Of a DNA stretch of 64,000 nt, positions 35,508 to 44,259 are shown piece after piece. Position numbers and translations under genes: made by a program. Under the pieces are notes generated by a model that was given only the letters and a program-made list of their open reading frames with translations, made no database searches and was not told the origin of the DNA. Position 1 is the first letter of the stretch. The number at the start of each line of letters is the position of its first letter. The DNA comes from an uncultured Chloroflexota bacterium (GTDB taxonomy: Bacteria > Chloroflexota > Anaerolineae > Anaerolineales > Anaerolineaceae), in contig CADACE010000012.1 of assembly GCA_902786265.1 (NCBI GenBank), positions 33,449 to 97,448 of the forward strand, written 5' to 3'.

Positions 35508-36257
35508 TCATATCCTCTTCGCAATTTCCAGCGCGATGTGAAATTTATCGAGGTTATGGTTGGCATCCGGAAGGCCGTCGGCATCATAATCTTCCTCGGA
35601 AAGCACATCCCCGGCCGCAAGGAAATCATACAGATCATAACCATAATAATCGCTGACCGCCTGCACTCCGGCGAGTTCCATCTCAACCGCGATGCAGCCC
35701 TCCGCACGGCGTTTGGCAAGGTGGCCGGCAGTTTCCATCAAAAACGCGTCCGTGGTCCAGACCCTGCCGGTCGTGTAAGGGATCTTCAGCTCAGCAAAGA
35801 TCCGCGCGACCTTTTCACAATTTTTGACGGCGATATAATCAGCGGGCGGCGCGTAATGATAGGACATACCCTCATCACGATACGCCTCTGTGGGAACGAT
35901 AAATTTCCCGTTTGTTTTTTCCGCGTCCAGGGAACCGGCTGAACCGAACATGATGAATTTCTCCGCACCGGTCAGCCAGTTGGCTTCCGCGGTGAAATGG
36001 GCTGCCATGGCAGAGCCGATCGGGGAAAGATAAAAAGCCAGCTTTTGTCCGGCATTTTCAAAAGTATAGACCGGGGTGATCCCATTCGACATCGGGATCT
36101 CCGCAATTTTTTCGCAATGATATTTTTCCAGTACCGCCCGGTGGATCTCGTGGGAAAGCAGGACCAGGCAGATATCCGTCAAATGACGCTTTTCTCCGTA
36201 AAAATGCTCCAGCCGCACCACCGGTTCGGTTTTGTTATCAAAAGAATCTGTGATCAT
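35508..36257 (-). CDS. Nucleoside phosphorylase-family protein
   Basis: 249 residues of the PNP/UDP phosphorylase fold. Visible are SPIGSAMAAHFTAEANWL near 78, FGSAGSLDAEKTNGKFIVP near 101, TTDAFLME near 167 and the nucleoside-binding AVEMELAGVQAVSDYYG near 190. Purine versus uridine specificity cannot be read from the sequence. The ATG overlaps the stop of the EamA transporter (ATGA), so the two form an operon, perhaps for nucleoside uptake or salvage. Confidence 0.85.
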   Translation of the reverse strand: MITDSFDNKTEPVVRLEHFYGEKRHLTDICLVLLSHEIHRAVLEKYHCEKIAEIPMSNGITPVYTFENAGQKLAFYLSPIGSAMAAHFTAEANWLTGAEKFIMFGSAGSLDAEKTNGKFIVPTEAYRDEGMSYHYAPPADYIAVKNCEKVARIFAELKIPYTTGRVWTTDAFLMETAGHLAKRRAEGCIAVEMELAGVQAVSDYYGYDLYDFLAAGDVLSEEDYDADGLPDANHNLDKFHIALEIAKRI

Positions 36258-37138
36258 GATGATTTCTCCGTTTCGCTCACTAACGCGGCTCCGATGATCA
36301 GGACCGCTCCGATGATACCGAAAACTGTCATTTTCTCGTGCAGCACCAGTGCCGACAGGATCAGGGCAGTGATCGGGTCAAGATAGCTGAGAATCGCAAC
36401 CGTCTGTGCCTGCAGCCCGTCCACGCTGCCGAAATACATGGCATAAGCGATCCCGGTATGCACCAGCCCGACGATCAGCAGCATCATGACCGCAGAAAGG
36501 GAGAGATCCGTCGGGATACGCTCTCCGGTCAAAAGAAGGTAAGGGACAAGCGCCAGCGCGGAAGCCCCGAGCTGTATCACCGTTTTCTCAAAAGGATCGA
36601 TACCGGGAAGCTTTTTGTTGATGATCACAACGCATGCGTAAAGCACAGCCGCCCCGAGTCCGAACAGGATCCCCTTCAATTCTGAAAGCCCGGGCATCCC
36701 GTTTTCGATCACACCGGAAACAAAAACCATCCCGATGACCGCAATCAGCGCACAGAGCCCCTTCCTTAATGTGATCTTTTCCCGAAATAACACCGGTGAC
36801 AGCAGCACAACGATCGTCGGCGCCATATAATAACATAACGTGGCAATGGCAACGCTTGTATAGTTATAAGCTTCAAACAGCAGGATCCAGTTCACCCCCA
36901 TCACCGCTCCGCTGAGGATCAGCAGCAGGATCTGTCTTCTGCTCAGCGAAAAATACAGCTTTTTCCGCTGTACCTTAACGAAAAGTATCAAAAACAGGGT
37001 ACCGATGATCCCCCGGCAGCAGGCCAGGATCGAAGAAGGAACCGGAATAAAACGGCGGAATATCCCCACACTGCCCCAAATCGCCATCGCGATGAGGATC
37101 ATCACCAGTGATTTTCTATCATTTTTTTGTGTGTACAT
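36254..37138 (-). CDS. EamA (DMT superfamily) permease
   Basis: 294 residues from the ATG at 37138, with ten predicted helices in two EamA repeats (SLVMILIAMAIWGSVGIFRRF at the start, GILFGLGAAVLYACVVIINKKL at the second repeat, ending ILIIGAALVSE). The family exports or imports small metabolites; substrate unknown. A longer in-frame start at 37204 adds 22 residues without a hydrophobic character or ribosome binding site and is rejected. Coupled to the nucleoside phosphorylase gene. Confidence 0.88.
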   Translation of the reverse strand: MYTQKNDRKSLVMILIAMAIWGSVGIFRRFIPVPSSILACCRGIIGTLFLILFVKVQRKKLYFSLSRRQILLLILSGAVMGVNWILLFEAYNYTSVAIATLCYYMAPTIVVLLSPVLFREKITLRKGLCALIAVIGMVFVSGVIENGMPGLSELKGILFGLGAAVLYACVVIINKKLPGIDPFEKTVIQLGASALALVPYLLLTGERIPTDLSLSAVMMLLIVGLVHTGIAYAMYFGSVDGLQAQTVAILSYLDPITALILSALVLHEKMTVFGIIGAVLIIGAALVSETEKSS

Positions 37139-37290
37139 TATGCAGCCTGCCTGTCCATGAAATTCAGTTTTAAGATGTAAAAGCCCTTGTATCCATAAGG
37201 CCATCGGAATATCTGCTTCATCTTATACCGGAGTTTTGCGCATTATATCACAGTTTCCTTCCCGTGGTACATCAATACCGGATACAAATG

Positions 37291-37391
37291 AAATGAGTCA
37301 CAGGGACAGGTTCTGTGACTCATTTGAATCCGATTATGCAGAACCTGTTATGGAGGCAAGTGAGTCAGGGGACCTGTCCCCTTGACTCACT
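37291..37391. repeat. Two adjacent palindromes of the GAGTCA...GGGAC...TGACTC type
   Basis: First palindrome: AAATGAGTCACAG (37291-37303) with CTGTGACTCATTT (37313-37325), loop GGACAGGTT. Second: AGTGAGTCA-GGGGAC (37359-37373) with GTCCCC-TTGACTCACT (37376-37391). They fill most of the space between EamA and corA. Related GGGGAC palindromes are at 47895-47928 and 56849-56889. Confidence 0.75.
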
Positions 37392-37486
37392 CACTTAATC
37401 AACAGGTATCAGTTGTTTTTGTGTTATACTGTATTTTGGTTTTCAAGGATAAAGCCGGGATTTTTTCATCTGCAAGGGGGCAGCAT

Positions 37487-38425
37487 ATGTTGGAATTTTA
37501 CAAAAATCAGGAATTCGATTTACAGAAAATCGATGAGGTCCTCCCCAACTGCTGGATCAAAGCTATTGATCCGACACCGGAAGAAATACAAAAGATCGCC
37601 GATCTGGGCCTTCCCCAGGATTTCGTTTCCTATCCGTTGGATGCGGATGAACGCCCGCGTATTGAAGAAGAGGATGACGGCACGATCCTCATCGTTGTCC
37701 GCATTCCAACCTCCAATGCACAGGATCCGGAAATTCCATACGGGACCATGCCTTTAGGTATCATCCTTGCAGACAAATATATCGTTACCGTCTGTTCACA
37801 GCCCACTTCCATTCTGGATGCCTTTGCTTCCGGGAAGATCGCAAAGCTTTCCACTACCAAACGCTACCGCTTCACCCTGCGGCTGCTGATGTCCGTGACC
37901 AACCGTTTCCTGGATGCCCTGCGCGATATCAATAAACTGACGGATGAACTGGAAGACATGCTTTCCAGCACGATGAAAAACGATGTCCTGATCCGCCTCT
38001 TTAAATGTCAGAAAAGCTATGTTTATTTTTCCCAGGCACTGAAACAAAATGAGCTGGTACTGATCAAAATGTCCCGCCTGAACGGCTTCAAACGCTTTGA
38101 GGAAGATGAAGACCTGCTGCAGGACGTCATCACCGAAAATACGCAGGCTATTGATATGACCTCCATTTCCTCCGACATTTTGTCCGGCATGATGGATGCG
38201 TTTGCTTCCGTAATTTCCAACAACCTGAACGTGGTCATGAAGATCCTGGCCTCGGTGACGATCATCATGGAAATACCGAATATCATTACCGGCTTTATGG
38301 GGATGAATGTGAATTTTCCGGGTATGCTGGATGAAAGTCCCGCCGTTCCGGCCCTCATTTTATGCCTTCTGCTCCTCGTCACCTGCATCGCGATTTATAT
38401 TTTCAACAAAAAAGACTGGTTCTGA
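37487..38425 (+). CDS. corA: CorA-family divalent cation transporter
   Basis: 312 residues. A large N-terminal cytoplasmic domain (1-245) is followed by two C-terminal membrane helices; the GMN motif that forms the pore mouth is present (GFMGMNVNF, near 276-284) at the end of the first helix, and the protein ends in KKDWF as usual in the family. Likely Mg2+ or another divalent cation. ATG 37487 is chosen by AAGGGGG 9 nt before; the frame is open 35 codons upstream through the palindromes. TATACT at 37425-37430 may be its -10 box. Confidence 0.92.
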   Translation: MLEFYKNQEFDLQKIDEVLPNCWIKAIDPTPEEIQKIADLGLPQDFVSYPLDADERPRIEEEDDGTILIVVRIPTSNAQDPEIPYGTMPLGIILADKYIVTVCSQPTSILDAFASGKIAKLSTTKRYRFTLRLLMSVTNRFLDALRDINKLTDELEDMLSSTMKNDVLIRLFKCQKSYVYFSQALKQNELVLIKMSRLNGFKRFEEDEDLLQDVITENTQAIDMTSISSDILSGMMDAFASVISNNLNVVMKILASVTIIMEIPNIITGFMGMNVNFPGMLDESPAVPALILCLLLLVTCIAIYIFNKKDWF

Positions 38426-38428
38426 GCC

Positions 38429-39199
38429 ATGCGCTTTGTCCGCTATCAGGCAAATAAGGGCACGACCGTTCATTACGGCTGGATCTATAATGATTTAGTC
38501 GGAGAAATCGAAGGCGACATCTTCGGCGAATTCCGCAGACTGGAAGCGAATCTGCCGCTGTACACGGTTCGTCTGCTTCCGCCGGTCATTCCCGGAAAAA
38601 TTATTGCCTGCGAATGGAATTACCTGGACCAGACCCGCGAATTCGGCCGCATCATCTCCGATATGCCCACCATTTTTTACAAACCGACCAGCTCTGTGAT
38701 CGGAATGAACGATCCGATCATCCTGCCCGTGGTCTCGAGCCGGGTGGAACAGGAATGTGAGCTGGCTGTTGTGATCGGGCGGACTGCCAGGTCTGTCCTG
38801 CCGGAAAACGCTTTTGACTGCATCTTCGGCTATACCATTGCCAACGACGTGACCGCGCGGGACCTGCAGATGAAAGAAGAAACCTGGACCCGGGCAAAGG
38901 GATTTGACAGCTTCTGCCCGCTCGGTCCCGTGATCGAAACTGATTTTGAACCGGCGGATGCCCTGCTGACATGCCGTGTCAACGGAGAGCTGCGTCAGAT
39001 GGCATCTACCCGGGATATGCTTTTCCCGGTGCAAAACCTCATCGCTTTCATCTCCTCCATCATGACACTTTATCCCGGCGACGTGATCCTCACCGGAACG
39101 CCGGTCGGCTCCGCCCTGCTTAGCCCGGGAGATGTGGTTGAATCGCAGATCGACGGCATCGGGCAGCTTGTCAACCCGGTACAGGGACAGCGTTTATAG
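38429..39199 (+). CDS. Fumarylacetoacetate hydrolase (FAH) family protein
   Basis: 256 residues. The FAH C-terminal fold is clear: PGKIIACEWNYLDQTRE near 52, IFYKPTSSVIGMNDPI near 80, the metal-binding VEQECELAVVIGRTAR near 102 (Glu-x-Glu), GYTIANDVTARDLQMKEE near 134, KGFDSFCPLGP and GDVILTGTPVG near 217. Family members hydrolyse C-C bonds or decarboxylate/tautomerise 2-oxo acids; substrate unknown. It starts 3 nt after corA. Confidence 0.9.
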   Translation: MRFVRYQANKGTTVHYGWIYNDLVGEIEGDIFGEFRRLEANLPLYTVRLLPPVIPGKIIACEWNYLDQTREFGRIISDMPTIFYKPTSSVIGMNDPIILPVVSSRVEQECELAVVIGRTARSVLPENAFDCIFGYTIANDVTARDLQMKEETWTRAKGFDSFCPLGPVIETDFEPADALLTCRVNGELRQMASTRDMLFPVQNLIAFISSIMTLYPGDVILTGTPVGSALLSPGDVVESQIDGIGQLVNPVQGQRL

Positions 39200-39213
39200 C
39201 AGAGGGCCGGGAA

Positions 39214-40701
39214 GTGCTGTTCAATTCACTCCATTTTTTGCTGTTCTTTCCACTGGTCGTGGGGATTTATTTTGTGATCCCAAGGAAAATCCGCTGGTGC
39301 TGGCTGCTGGCGGCCTCCTATTACTATTACATGTCCTGGAACGCGAAATACGCGCTTCTGCTGGCGGCCTCCACCCTCATAACCTGGCTCAGCGGATTGC
39401 TGATCGTGCGCTGCGATGGACGCCCGGGAGGAGAAAAGCGGAAAAAATGGCTGGTCGCGGTCAGTTTTGTCAGCAACCTTGCGCTGCTGTTTGTTTTCAA
39501 GTATTTCCATTTCGGGCTGAGCATCCTGAACCGGGTCCTGCATGTGCTGCACATATCACCTGTCCAAACCACCTTCAGCGTTCTGCTTCCGGTCGGGATC
39601 TCCTTCTATATTCTGCAGGCGCTTTCCTATACCATGGATGTGTACCGCGGCGCCGTGAAGGTAGAGAAGAATCTGTTCAAATACGCGCTTTTCGTCTCCT
39701 TCTTTCCGCAGCTCGTTGCCGGACCGATCGAACGCTCCCGGGACCTGCTTCCGCAGATCCTGGTGCCGCATGATTTTGACTTTGACCGGGTCAGGCGCGG
39801 GTTGTGGCTGATGCTGTGGGGCTATTTCCAAAAGCTGGTGATCGCGGACCGGCTGGCAATATTCGTCAATACCGTATACGGCGACCCGGCTGTTTACCTG
39901 CATGGCGGGGTTGTCAACCTCACGACGATGATCTTTTTCGCCTTTCAGACCTATGCTGATTTTGCCGGATATTCCAACCTTGCCCTGGGTGCCGCTGAGG
40001 TGCTGGGATTCCGCCTGACAACGAATTTTGTCCGCCCGTTCTTTTCCGTCAATATCACGGAATTCTGGACACGCTGGCATGTCTCACTCTCCCGCTGGTT
40101 CGTCAATTACCTTTATATCCCGCTGGGCGGGAACCGTGTCAGTCCGCTGCGGAAATATATAAATGTAATGATCGTCTTCCTGGCTTCCGGGCTGTGGCAC
40201 GGGGCCGCCTGGACGTTTCTGGCCTGGGGAGGCCTGAACGGGCTGATTTCCATCATCGAAAGGCTCCTTACTCCGCTTTGGCGGAAATTCCGCGCGGTTT
40301 TGAAATTTGATGACCGTTCCGCGCTGATGAAATGCGTCCAATCGGCGTATGTGATTTTCATGTTCGGGCTGGTACAGGTCTTCTTCCGCTCCGAATCCAT
40401 TGCGCAGGCGGTCGATTTTATAAAAGGGATGTGCCGCCTGAATCCTTATGATCTTTTCAACGGGAAATTATTCGGCTTCGGGCTGGATTTAGCCAATTTC
40501 ATTATTTTGGCAGCCGCTTTTGTGGTCTTGTTTGCGGTGGCGTGGAACCAAAGGGATGGCAGTTCCCTGCGGACAAAAATCGAGCGTCAGCCGCTCCTCC
40601 TGCGCTGGGGGCTCATCATCGCGGATATTGCGGCAGTGGTCTTCTTCGGGGTTTACGGTCCCGGGTTCGACGCGAGCCAGTTCATTTATTTCCAGTTCTG
40701 A
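39214..40701 (+). CDS. MBOAT-family membrane O-acyltransferase (AlgI/DltB-like)
   Basis: 495 residues from a GTG at 39214, with about 11-12 membrane helices. MBOAT features are clear: PVGISFYILQALSYTMDVYRG near 127, FFPQLVAGPIERSRDLLPQI near 157, a FRLTTNFVRPFFSVNITEFWTRWHVSLS block near 267 (split here as FVRPFF and FWTRWHVSLS), and the catalytic-His motif LASGLWHGAAW near 323. It should move acetyl groups across the membrane for O-acylation of an exported polysaccharide. The SGNH protein encoded 98 nt downstream is the likely partner. CAGGTGTCGGGTGTC-like repeats lie between them. Confidence 0.92.
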   Translation: MLFNSLHFLLFFPLVVGIYFVIPRKIRWCWLLAASYYYYMSWNAKYALLLAASTLITWLSGLLIVRCDGRPGGEKRKKWLVAVSFVSNLALLFVFKYFHFGLSILNRVLHVLHISPVQTTFSVLLPVGISFYILQALSYTMDVYRGAVKVEKNLFKYALFVSFFPQLVAGPIERSRDLLPQILVPHDFDFDRVRRGLWLMLWGYFQKLVIADRLAIFVNTVYGDPAVYLHGGVVNLTTMIFFAFQTYADFAGYSNLALGAAEVLGFRLTTNFVRPFFSVNITEFWTRWHVSLSRWFVNYLYIPLGGNRVSPLRKYINVMIVFLASGLWHGAAWTFLAWGGLNGLISIIERLLTPLWRKFRAVLKFDDRSALMKCVQSAYVIFMFGLVQVFFRSESIAQAVDFIKGMCRLNPYDLFNGKLFGFGLDLANFIILAAAFVVLFAVAWNQRDGSSLRTKIERQPLLLRWGLIIADIAAVVFFGVYGPGFDASQFIYFQF

Positions 40702-40798
40702 GAGAGGAAAATCAGGGATCAGGTGTCGGGTGTCAGGGATTAGGAAACAGCGTTACTTCAGAGTATTATTGCCGCTGCTCATTGGGAAAGAATAATAG

Positions 40799-42265
40799 AT
40801 GAAAAAGGTTTTATCTGCGCTCTGTTTTTTGGTTATCGTGATCGGGTTGTTTCACCTGAGCAATGTTATGCTCTTTGAAAAACAGCACTTCGGTACTGCC
40901 AAGAATATCGCGCATGAGGAAGCAGAGAAAATCGATGTCTTTTTCATCGGTCCGAGCCATATCTTCTACGGCATCAACCCGATGACGATATGGACAGAAA
41001 GCGGGATCGCGGGTTATAACCTGACGACCCACCAGCAGCCGTTATGGACCTCGAAACTCCTGCTGCAATACGCTCTGAAGCATCAGCACCCGAAATTGAT
41101 CGTTTTTGATGTACTGATGGCGACAAACTTCGGCCGTCCGCTGATCGGGACGGACCAGGGCACAAACATGACCCATCTCGCGCTGGACCCGATACCGCTC
41201 TCACTGCAAAAAATCAAAGGGGTACTGGAGACAGAATCCATCATTGAAAAGGGTGAAATTCTGCTGCCGCTCATATTGAACCATTCACGTCTTCAGCAGG
41301 GACTTTTGACCTGGGATGATTTCCACTTCTTCAGCGGAGACCGTTCCCACCCGACCAAGGGATATAATTACACGGAAAACACCCTGAGCTACGACCGTCC
41401 GCTTGTCCCGGACGCGGATACGGTCCACGAACTGCCGGATGGGATGGAACCGGTTTTGATCGATTTCATTCAATACTGCCGCGGTCAGGACCTGCCGCTG
41501 CTTTTCATCAAAACACCGCTGGTCGGGAATGAGGAGCTGTACGGGCAGATCAACCTAATCGGGAAGATCGCGGAACAATATGAGGTTCCGTTCCTGGATT
41601 TCAACCGGCTGTACGATGAAATCGGGATGGATTTTTCCGTGGATCTCGCGGACAGCGGCCACCTGAATGTCCGCGGAGCAGAAAAAGTCTCTGCCTATCT
41701 GGCGGGCTATTTGAAATCACATTATGACCTGCCGGACCGGCGCGGCGATGAAGCTTACGCCGGATGGGAACAAGCTGCCCGTCACTTCAAATCTTTAAGA
41801 GAACTGCCGGAAAGCTCCGACATTGCGTCGTTTTTCACCGCCGCTGACGACCCGAACCTGCTGATCACCGTTGAGGTTGGAGGAAAGACCGGTGAGCCGA
41901 TTCTCCTGCCGGAAGAGGTTCTTAACGCGATGCACGGCGCCGGTCTCACGCGTGTTCCGGAGAGCGTCGGAAACAGAACCTACTATGGCGTGATCAAAGG
42001 CGGAAAAGTGCTGATGGAAAACGACTCCTCCTCTGAGATTTTGACAGATGAATTCATGGTCAAAGATACCCGTTTCGCGATCCGCGTTTCGCCGAAGGAA
42101 CCGGACGGGGGATCCTTCCTGGCCGCGCTTTATATCGATACAGGCGGTTACGCACTGACAGACCCGGGAATGATGATCGCAGCCTACGATATGGACCGGA
42201 TGGAGAAAATCACCGCGGTCCGGTGCGCCTTTGATGCAGCAGGCACTATTGAACATATCAAATAA
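40799..42265 (+). CDS. SGNH-fold membrane-anchored protein, AlgJ/AlgX-like partner of the MBOAT acyltransferase
   Basis: 488 residues. An N-terminal membrane anchor (about 5-25), then an SGNH-hydrolase-like domain with the nucleophile block IGPSHIFYGINP (Ser53) and the distal Asp-His block DSGHLNVRG near 285. The last ~150 residues form an additional domain of unknown role. In alginate and related systems such a protein completes O-acetylation outside the membrane with an MBOAT partner, which is encoded just upstream. GGGAAAG precedes the ATG. The sugar acceptor is unknown. Confidence 0.78.
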   Translation: MKKVLSALCFLVIVIGLFHLSNVMLFEKQHFGTAKNIAHEEAEKIDVFFIGPSHIFYGINPMTIWTESGIAGYNLTTHQQPLWTSKLLLQYALKHQHPKLIVFDVLMATNFGRPLIGTDQGTNMTHLALDPIPLSLQKIKGVLETESIIEKGEILLPLILNHSRLQQGLLTWDDFHFFSGDRSHPTKGYNYTENTLSYDRPLVPDADTVHELPDGMEPVLIDFIQYCRGQDLPLLFIKTPLVGNEELYGQINLIGKIAEQYEVPFLDFNRLYDEIGMDFSVDLADSGHLNVRGAEKVSAYLAGYLKSHYDLPDRRGDEAYAGWEQAARHFKSLRELPESSDIASFFTAADDPNLLITVEVGGKTGEPILLPEEVLNAMHGAGLTRVPESVGNRTYYGVIKGGKVLMENDSSSEILTDEFMVKDTRFAIRVSPKEPDGGSFLAALYIDTGGYALTDPGMMIAAYDMDRMEKITAVRCAFDAAGTIEHIK

Positions 42266-42353
42266 TTCAGGTGCCGGGAGCCGGGATTCAGGTATCAGAA
42301 AAACGGTTTCCGGGATTCGTTGTAATAAAAATTCCCGACATTTTCATCAGAGT

Positions 42354-42383
42354 TTGTACAAAATGGAAAAATAAAAGTATAAT
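42354..42383 (+). promoter_or_regulatory. Predicted promoter of yebC
   Basis: TTGTAC (42354-42359), an 18-bp spacer and a perfect TATAAT (42378-42383). The leader is AT-rich, about 88 nt, with AAAGGAGAATGAAAT before the ATG. Confidence 0.6.
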
Positions 42384-42477
42384 TCTGTCGTTAATCATTT
42401 TAGAATCGGCAAAATGATTTTGTTTTGATTCATTAAAAATAAAAATTTTTATTTTATTCAGTAAAGGAGAATGAAAT

Positions 42478-43230
42478 ATGTCAGGCCATTCTCATTGGGC
42501 GACAATCAAACGTAAGAAGGGCGCGGGCGACGCGAAACGCGGACAGCTCTTCACAAAATTGGCGAAAGAAATTACCTTAGCAGCACGCGATGGCGGCGAT
42601 CCCGACACCAACTTCCGCTTACGTTTGGCCATTGATAAGGCACGTTCCAACAACATGCCGAAAGACAGCATCGATCGTGCTCTCAAGCGTGGTACCGGAG
42701 AATCTAAAGACGGTGCAGTATTTGAAGAAGTTATGTATGAAGGATACGGCCCGAAGGGTGTCGCGCTCATTATTGAATGTGTGACAGAAAACCGCAATCG
42801 TACCGTTGCCGATGTTCGTCATGCGCTTTCCCGCGCGGGCGGCAACATGGGTGAATCCGGTTCCGTTGCCTGGCAGTTCCAGCGCAAAGCTTATTTCATG
42901 CTGGAAGAATGCTCCATGGACTTCGACAGCCTCTTCGAACTGGTTCTGGAAGCCGGTGCTGATGACATCGAACAGAACGATGACGGAACCATCGAAATCT
43001 TCGCGGAAGTTGAAAACTTCAAATCCATCTCCGACGCGCTGATGGGTGCCGGTCTGCATGTCGCGGAAGCGGAACTCAGATACATCCCGAACCAGGAAAT
43101 GGAACTTTCCAAGGAAGATACACTCCAGGTTCTGCGTGTTGTTGACGCTCTGGACGAAATGGATGATACGGAACACATCTTCCACAACATGGCCGTTTCC
43201 GACGACATTTACGCCGAAATGGAAGAATAA
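42478..43230 (+). CDS. yebC: YebC/PmpR-family translational regulator
   Basis: 250 residues with the family's start MSGHSHWATIKRKKGA, then GGGDPDTN-like and DSIDRAIKRG-like blocks (here DSIDRALKRGTGE near 62) and YEGYGPKGVA near 87. First classed as transcription regulators, YebC proteins have more recently been tied to relief of ribosome stalling at proline-rich stretches. Gene order yebC-ruvC-...-ruvA is widely conserved. Confidence 0.96.
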   Translation: MSGHSHWATIKRKKGAGDAKRGQLFTKLAKEITLAARDGGDPDTNFRLRLAIDKARSNNMPKDSIDRALKRGTGESKDGAVFEEVMYEGYGPKGVALIIECVTENRNRTVADVRHALSRAGGNMGESGSVAWQFQRKAYFMLEECSMDFDSLFELVLEAGADDIEQNDDGTIEIFAEVENFKSISDALMGAGLHVAEAELRYIPNQEMELSKEDTLQVLRVVDALDEMDDTEHIFHNMAVSDDIYAEMEE

Positions 43231-43236
43231 TTCCGC

Positions 43237-43728
43237 ATGGTTGTTTTGGGAATTGATCCCGGAACAGCACTGACCGGGTACGGATTCATTGATGTTTCCG
43301 ATCGCGGTGATTTGAGCGTCATTGATTATGGCGTGATCTCCACCTCGGCCAAACAAAAAATGGAATACCGTCTGCTGACGATATTCGAAGAATTACAGGC
43401 GAAGATGCTTCTCCACAAACCCGTTTACGGGGCTGTGGAGAAGCTGTTTTTTGCCAACAATGTGACTACCGCGATTTCCGTGGGACAGGCACGCGGCGTG
43501 GTGCTGCTGTGCATGGCAAAAGCAGGGATCCCCATCGCGGAATTTACGCCGATGGAGATCAAACAGGCCGTTGTGGGCTATGGCGGCGCTGAGAAAAAAC
43601 AGGTCCAGATGATGGTCAAGGCCATCCTCGGGCTGGATGAGATCCCCAAACCGGACGACGCCGCGGACGCACTCGCCGTCGCGATCACCTGTTCAAACAG
43701 CCTCTCATACTTAAAGTTAACAGAGTGA
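43237..43728 (+). CDS. ruvC: Crossover junction endodeoxyribonuclease RuvC
   Basis: Resolves Holliday junctions as a dimer. 163 residues with the catalytic start VVLGIDPGTALTGYG (Asp7), AVEKLFFANN (Glu near 67), EFTPMEIKQAVVGYGGAEKKQVQ near 104 and PDDAADALAVAI with the last acidic pair near 139-142. It starts 6 nt after yebC. ruvA is 1.4 kb downstream; ruvB is not in the window. Confidence 0.95.
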   Translation: MVVLGIDPGTALTGYGFIDVSDRGDLSVIDYGVISTSAKQKMEYRLLTIFEELQAKMLLHKPVYGAVEKLFFANNVTTAISVGQARGVVLLCMAKAGIPIAEFTPMEIKQAVVGYGGAEKKQVQMMVKAILGLDEIPKPDDAADALAVAITCSNSLSYLKLTE

Positions 43729-43775
43729 AGAGTGTAAAAAAGTTAACAGTGTGAAGTGTGAAGAGTGAAGTTAAA
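43729..43775. repeat. GTGAAGAGTGAAG-type repeats before the four-helix-bundle gene
   Basis: Tandem degenerate words (GTTAACAGTGTGAAG, GTGTGAAGAGTGAAGTTAA) begin at the ruvC stop. They are the reverse complement of the TTAACTTCACTCTTCAC words at 44137-44249, so the gene between is bracketed by an inverted repeat. Confidence 0.7.
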
Positions 43776-44139
43776 ATGGACGACAAGAAAAAAGAATTTG
43801 CCAAAGAAAAAAGCAAAGCTTTTGCCGTACGCATTGTTAACCTTTATAAATAAGGATTATACGATTGCAAAACAAGTCCTGCGAAGCGGTACCAGCATAG
43901 GAGCAAACCTTGCGGAAGCGGAATGTGCAATCAGCAGGAATGATTTTGCGTCGAAAGTCTACATAGCTTTGAAAGAGTGTTCAGAAACCGGATACTGGCT
44001 GGAACTGCTTTATAAAACGGATTACATTGACCAAAAATCGTATGAAAGTATCAATGCTGATTGTCAGGAACTTATGCGGATGTTGTCCGCTTCGACAATA
44101 ACTCTGAAGAAAGGGAAAAAAGCGGTAGAAGAGGATTAA
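43776..44139 (+). pseudogene. Four-helix-bundle protein (23S rRNA intervening-sequence protein family), frameshifted
   Basis: ATG 43776 opens a frame reading MDDKKKEFAKEKSKAFAVRIVNLYK then TAA at about 43851; the rest of the family sequence (KDYTIAKQVLRSGTSIGANLAEAE ... KECSETGYWLELL) continues in the next frame to 44139. Homologues read LYKYL..KK.Y at this point, so a short deletion that shifts the frame is likely. The downstream part alone could start at an ATG in another frame (43765), giving a Lys-rich, non-family N-terminus. The gene sits between ruvC and a TrmH-type gene and is bracketed by inverted repeats. Family function is unknown. Confidence 0.75.
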
Positions 44140-44249
44140 CTTCACTCTTCACTCTTCACACTTCAAACTTATTTTGGTTCTAACTTTGAAGAAAGGGAAA
44201 AAAACGGTGGAAGAGGATTAACTTCACTCTTCACTCTTCACACCTCACA
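44101..44249. repeat. 82-nt-offset tandem duplication with TTCACTC repeats
   Basis: The last ~40 nt of the four-helix-bundle gene plus the TTAACTTCACTCTTCACTC block (44101-44164) occurs again, slightly diverged, at 44183-44247. The copies are offset by 82 nt and differ at only a few positions. Confidence 0.8.
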
Positions 44250-44259
44250 CTAAAATATT

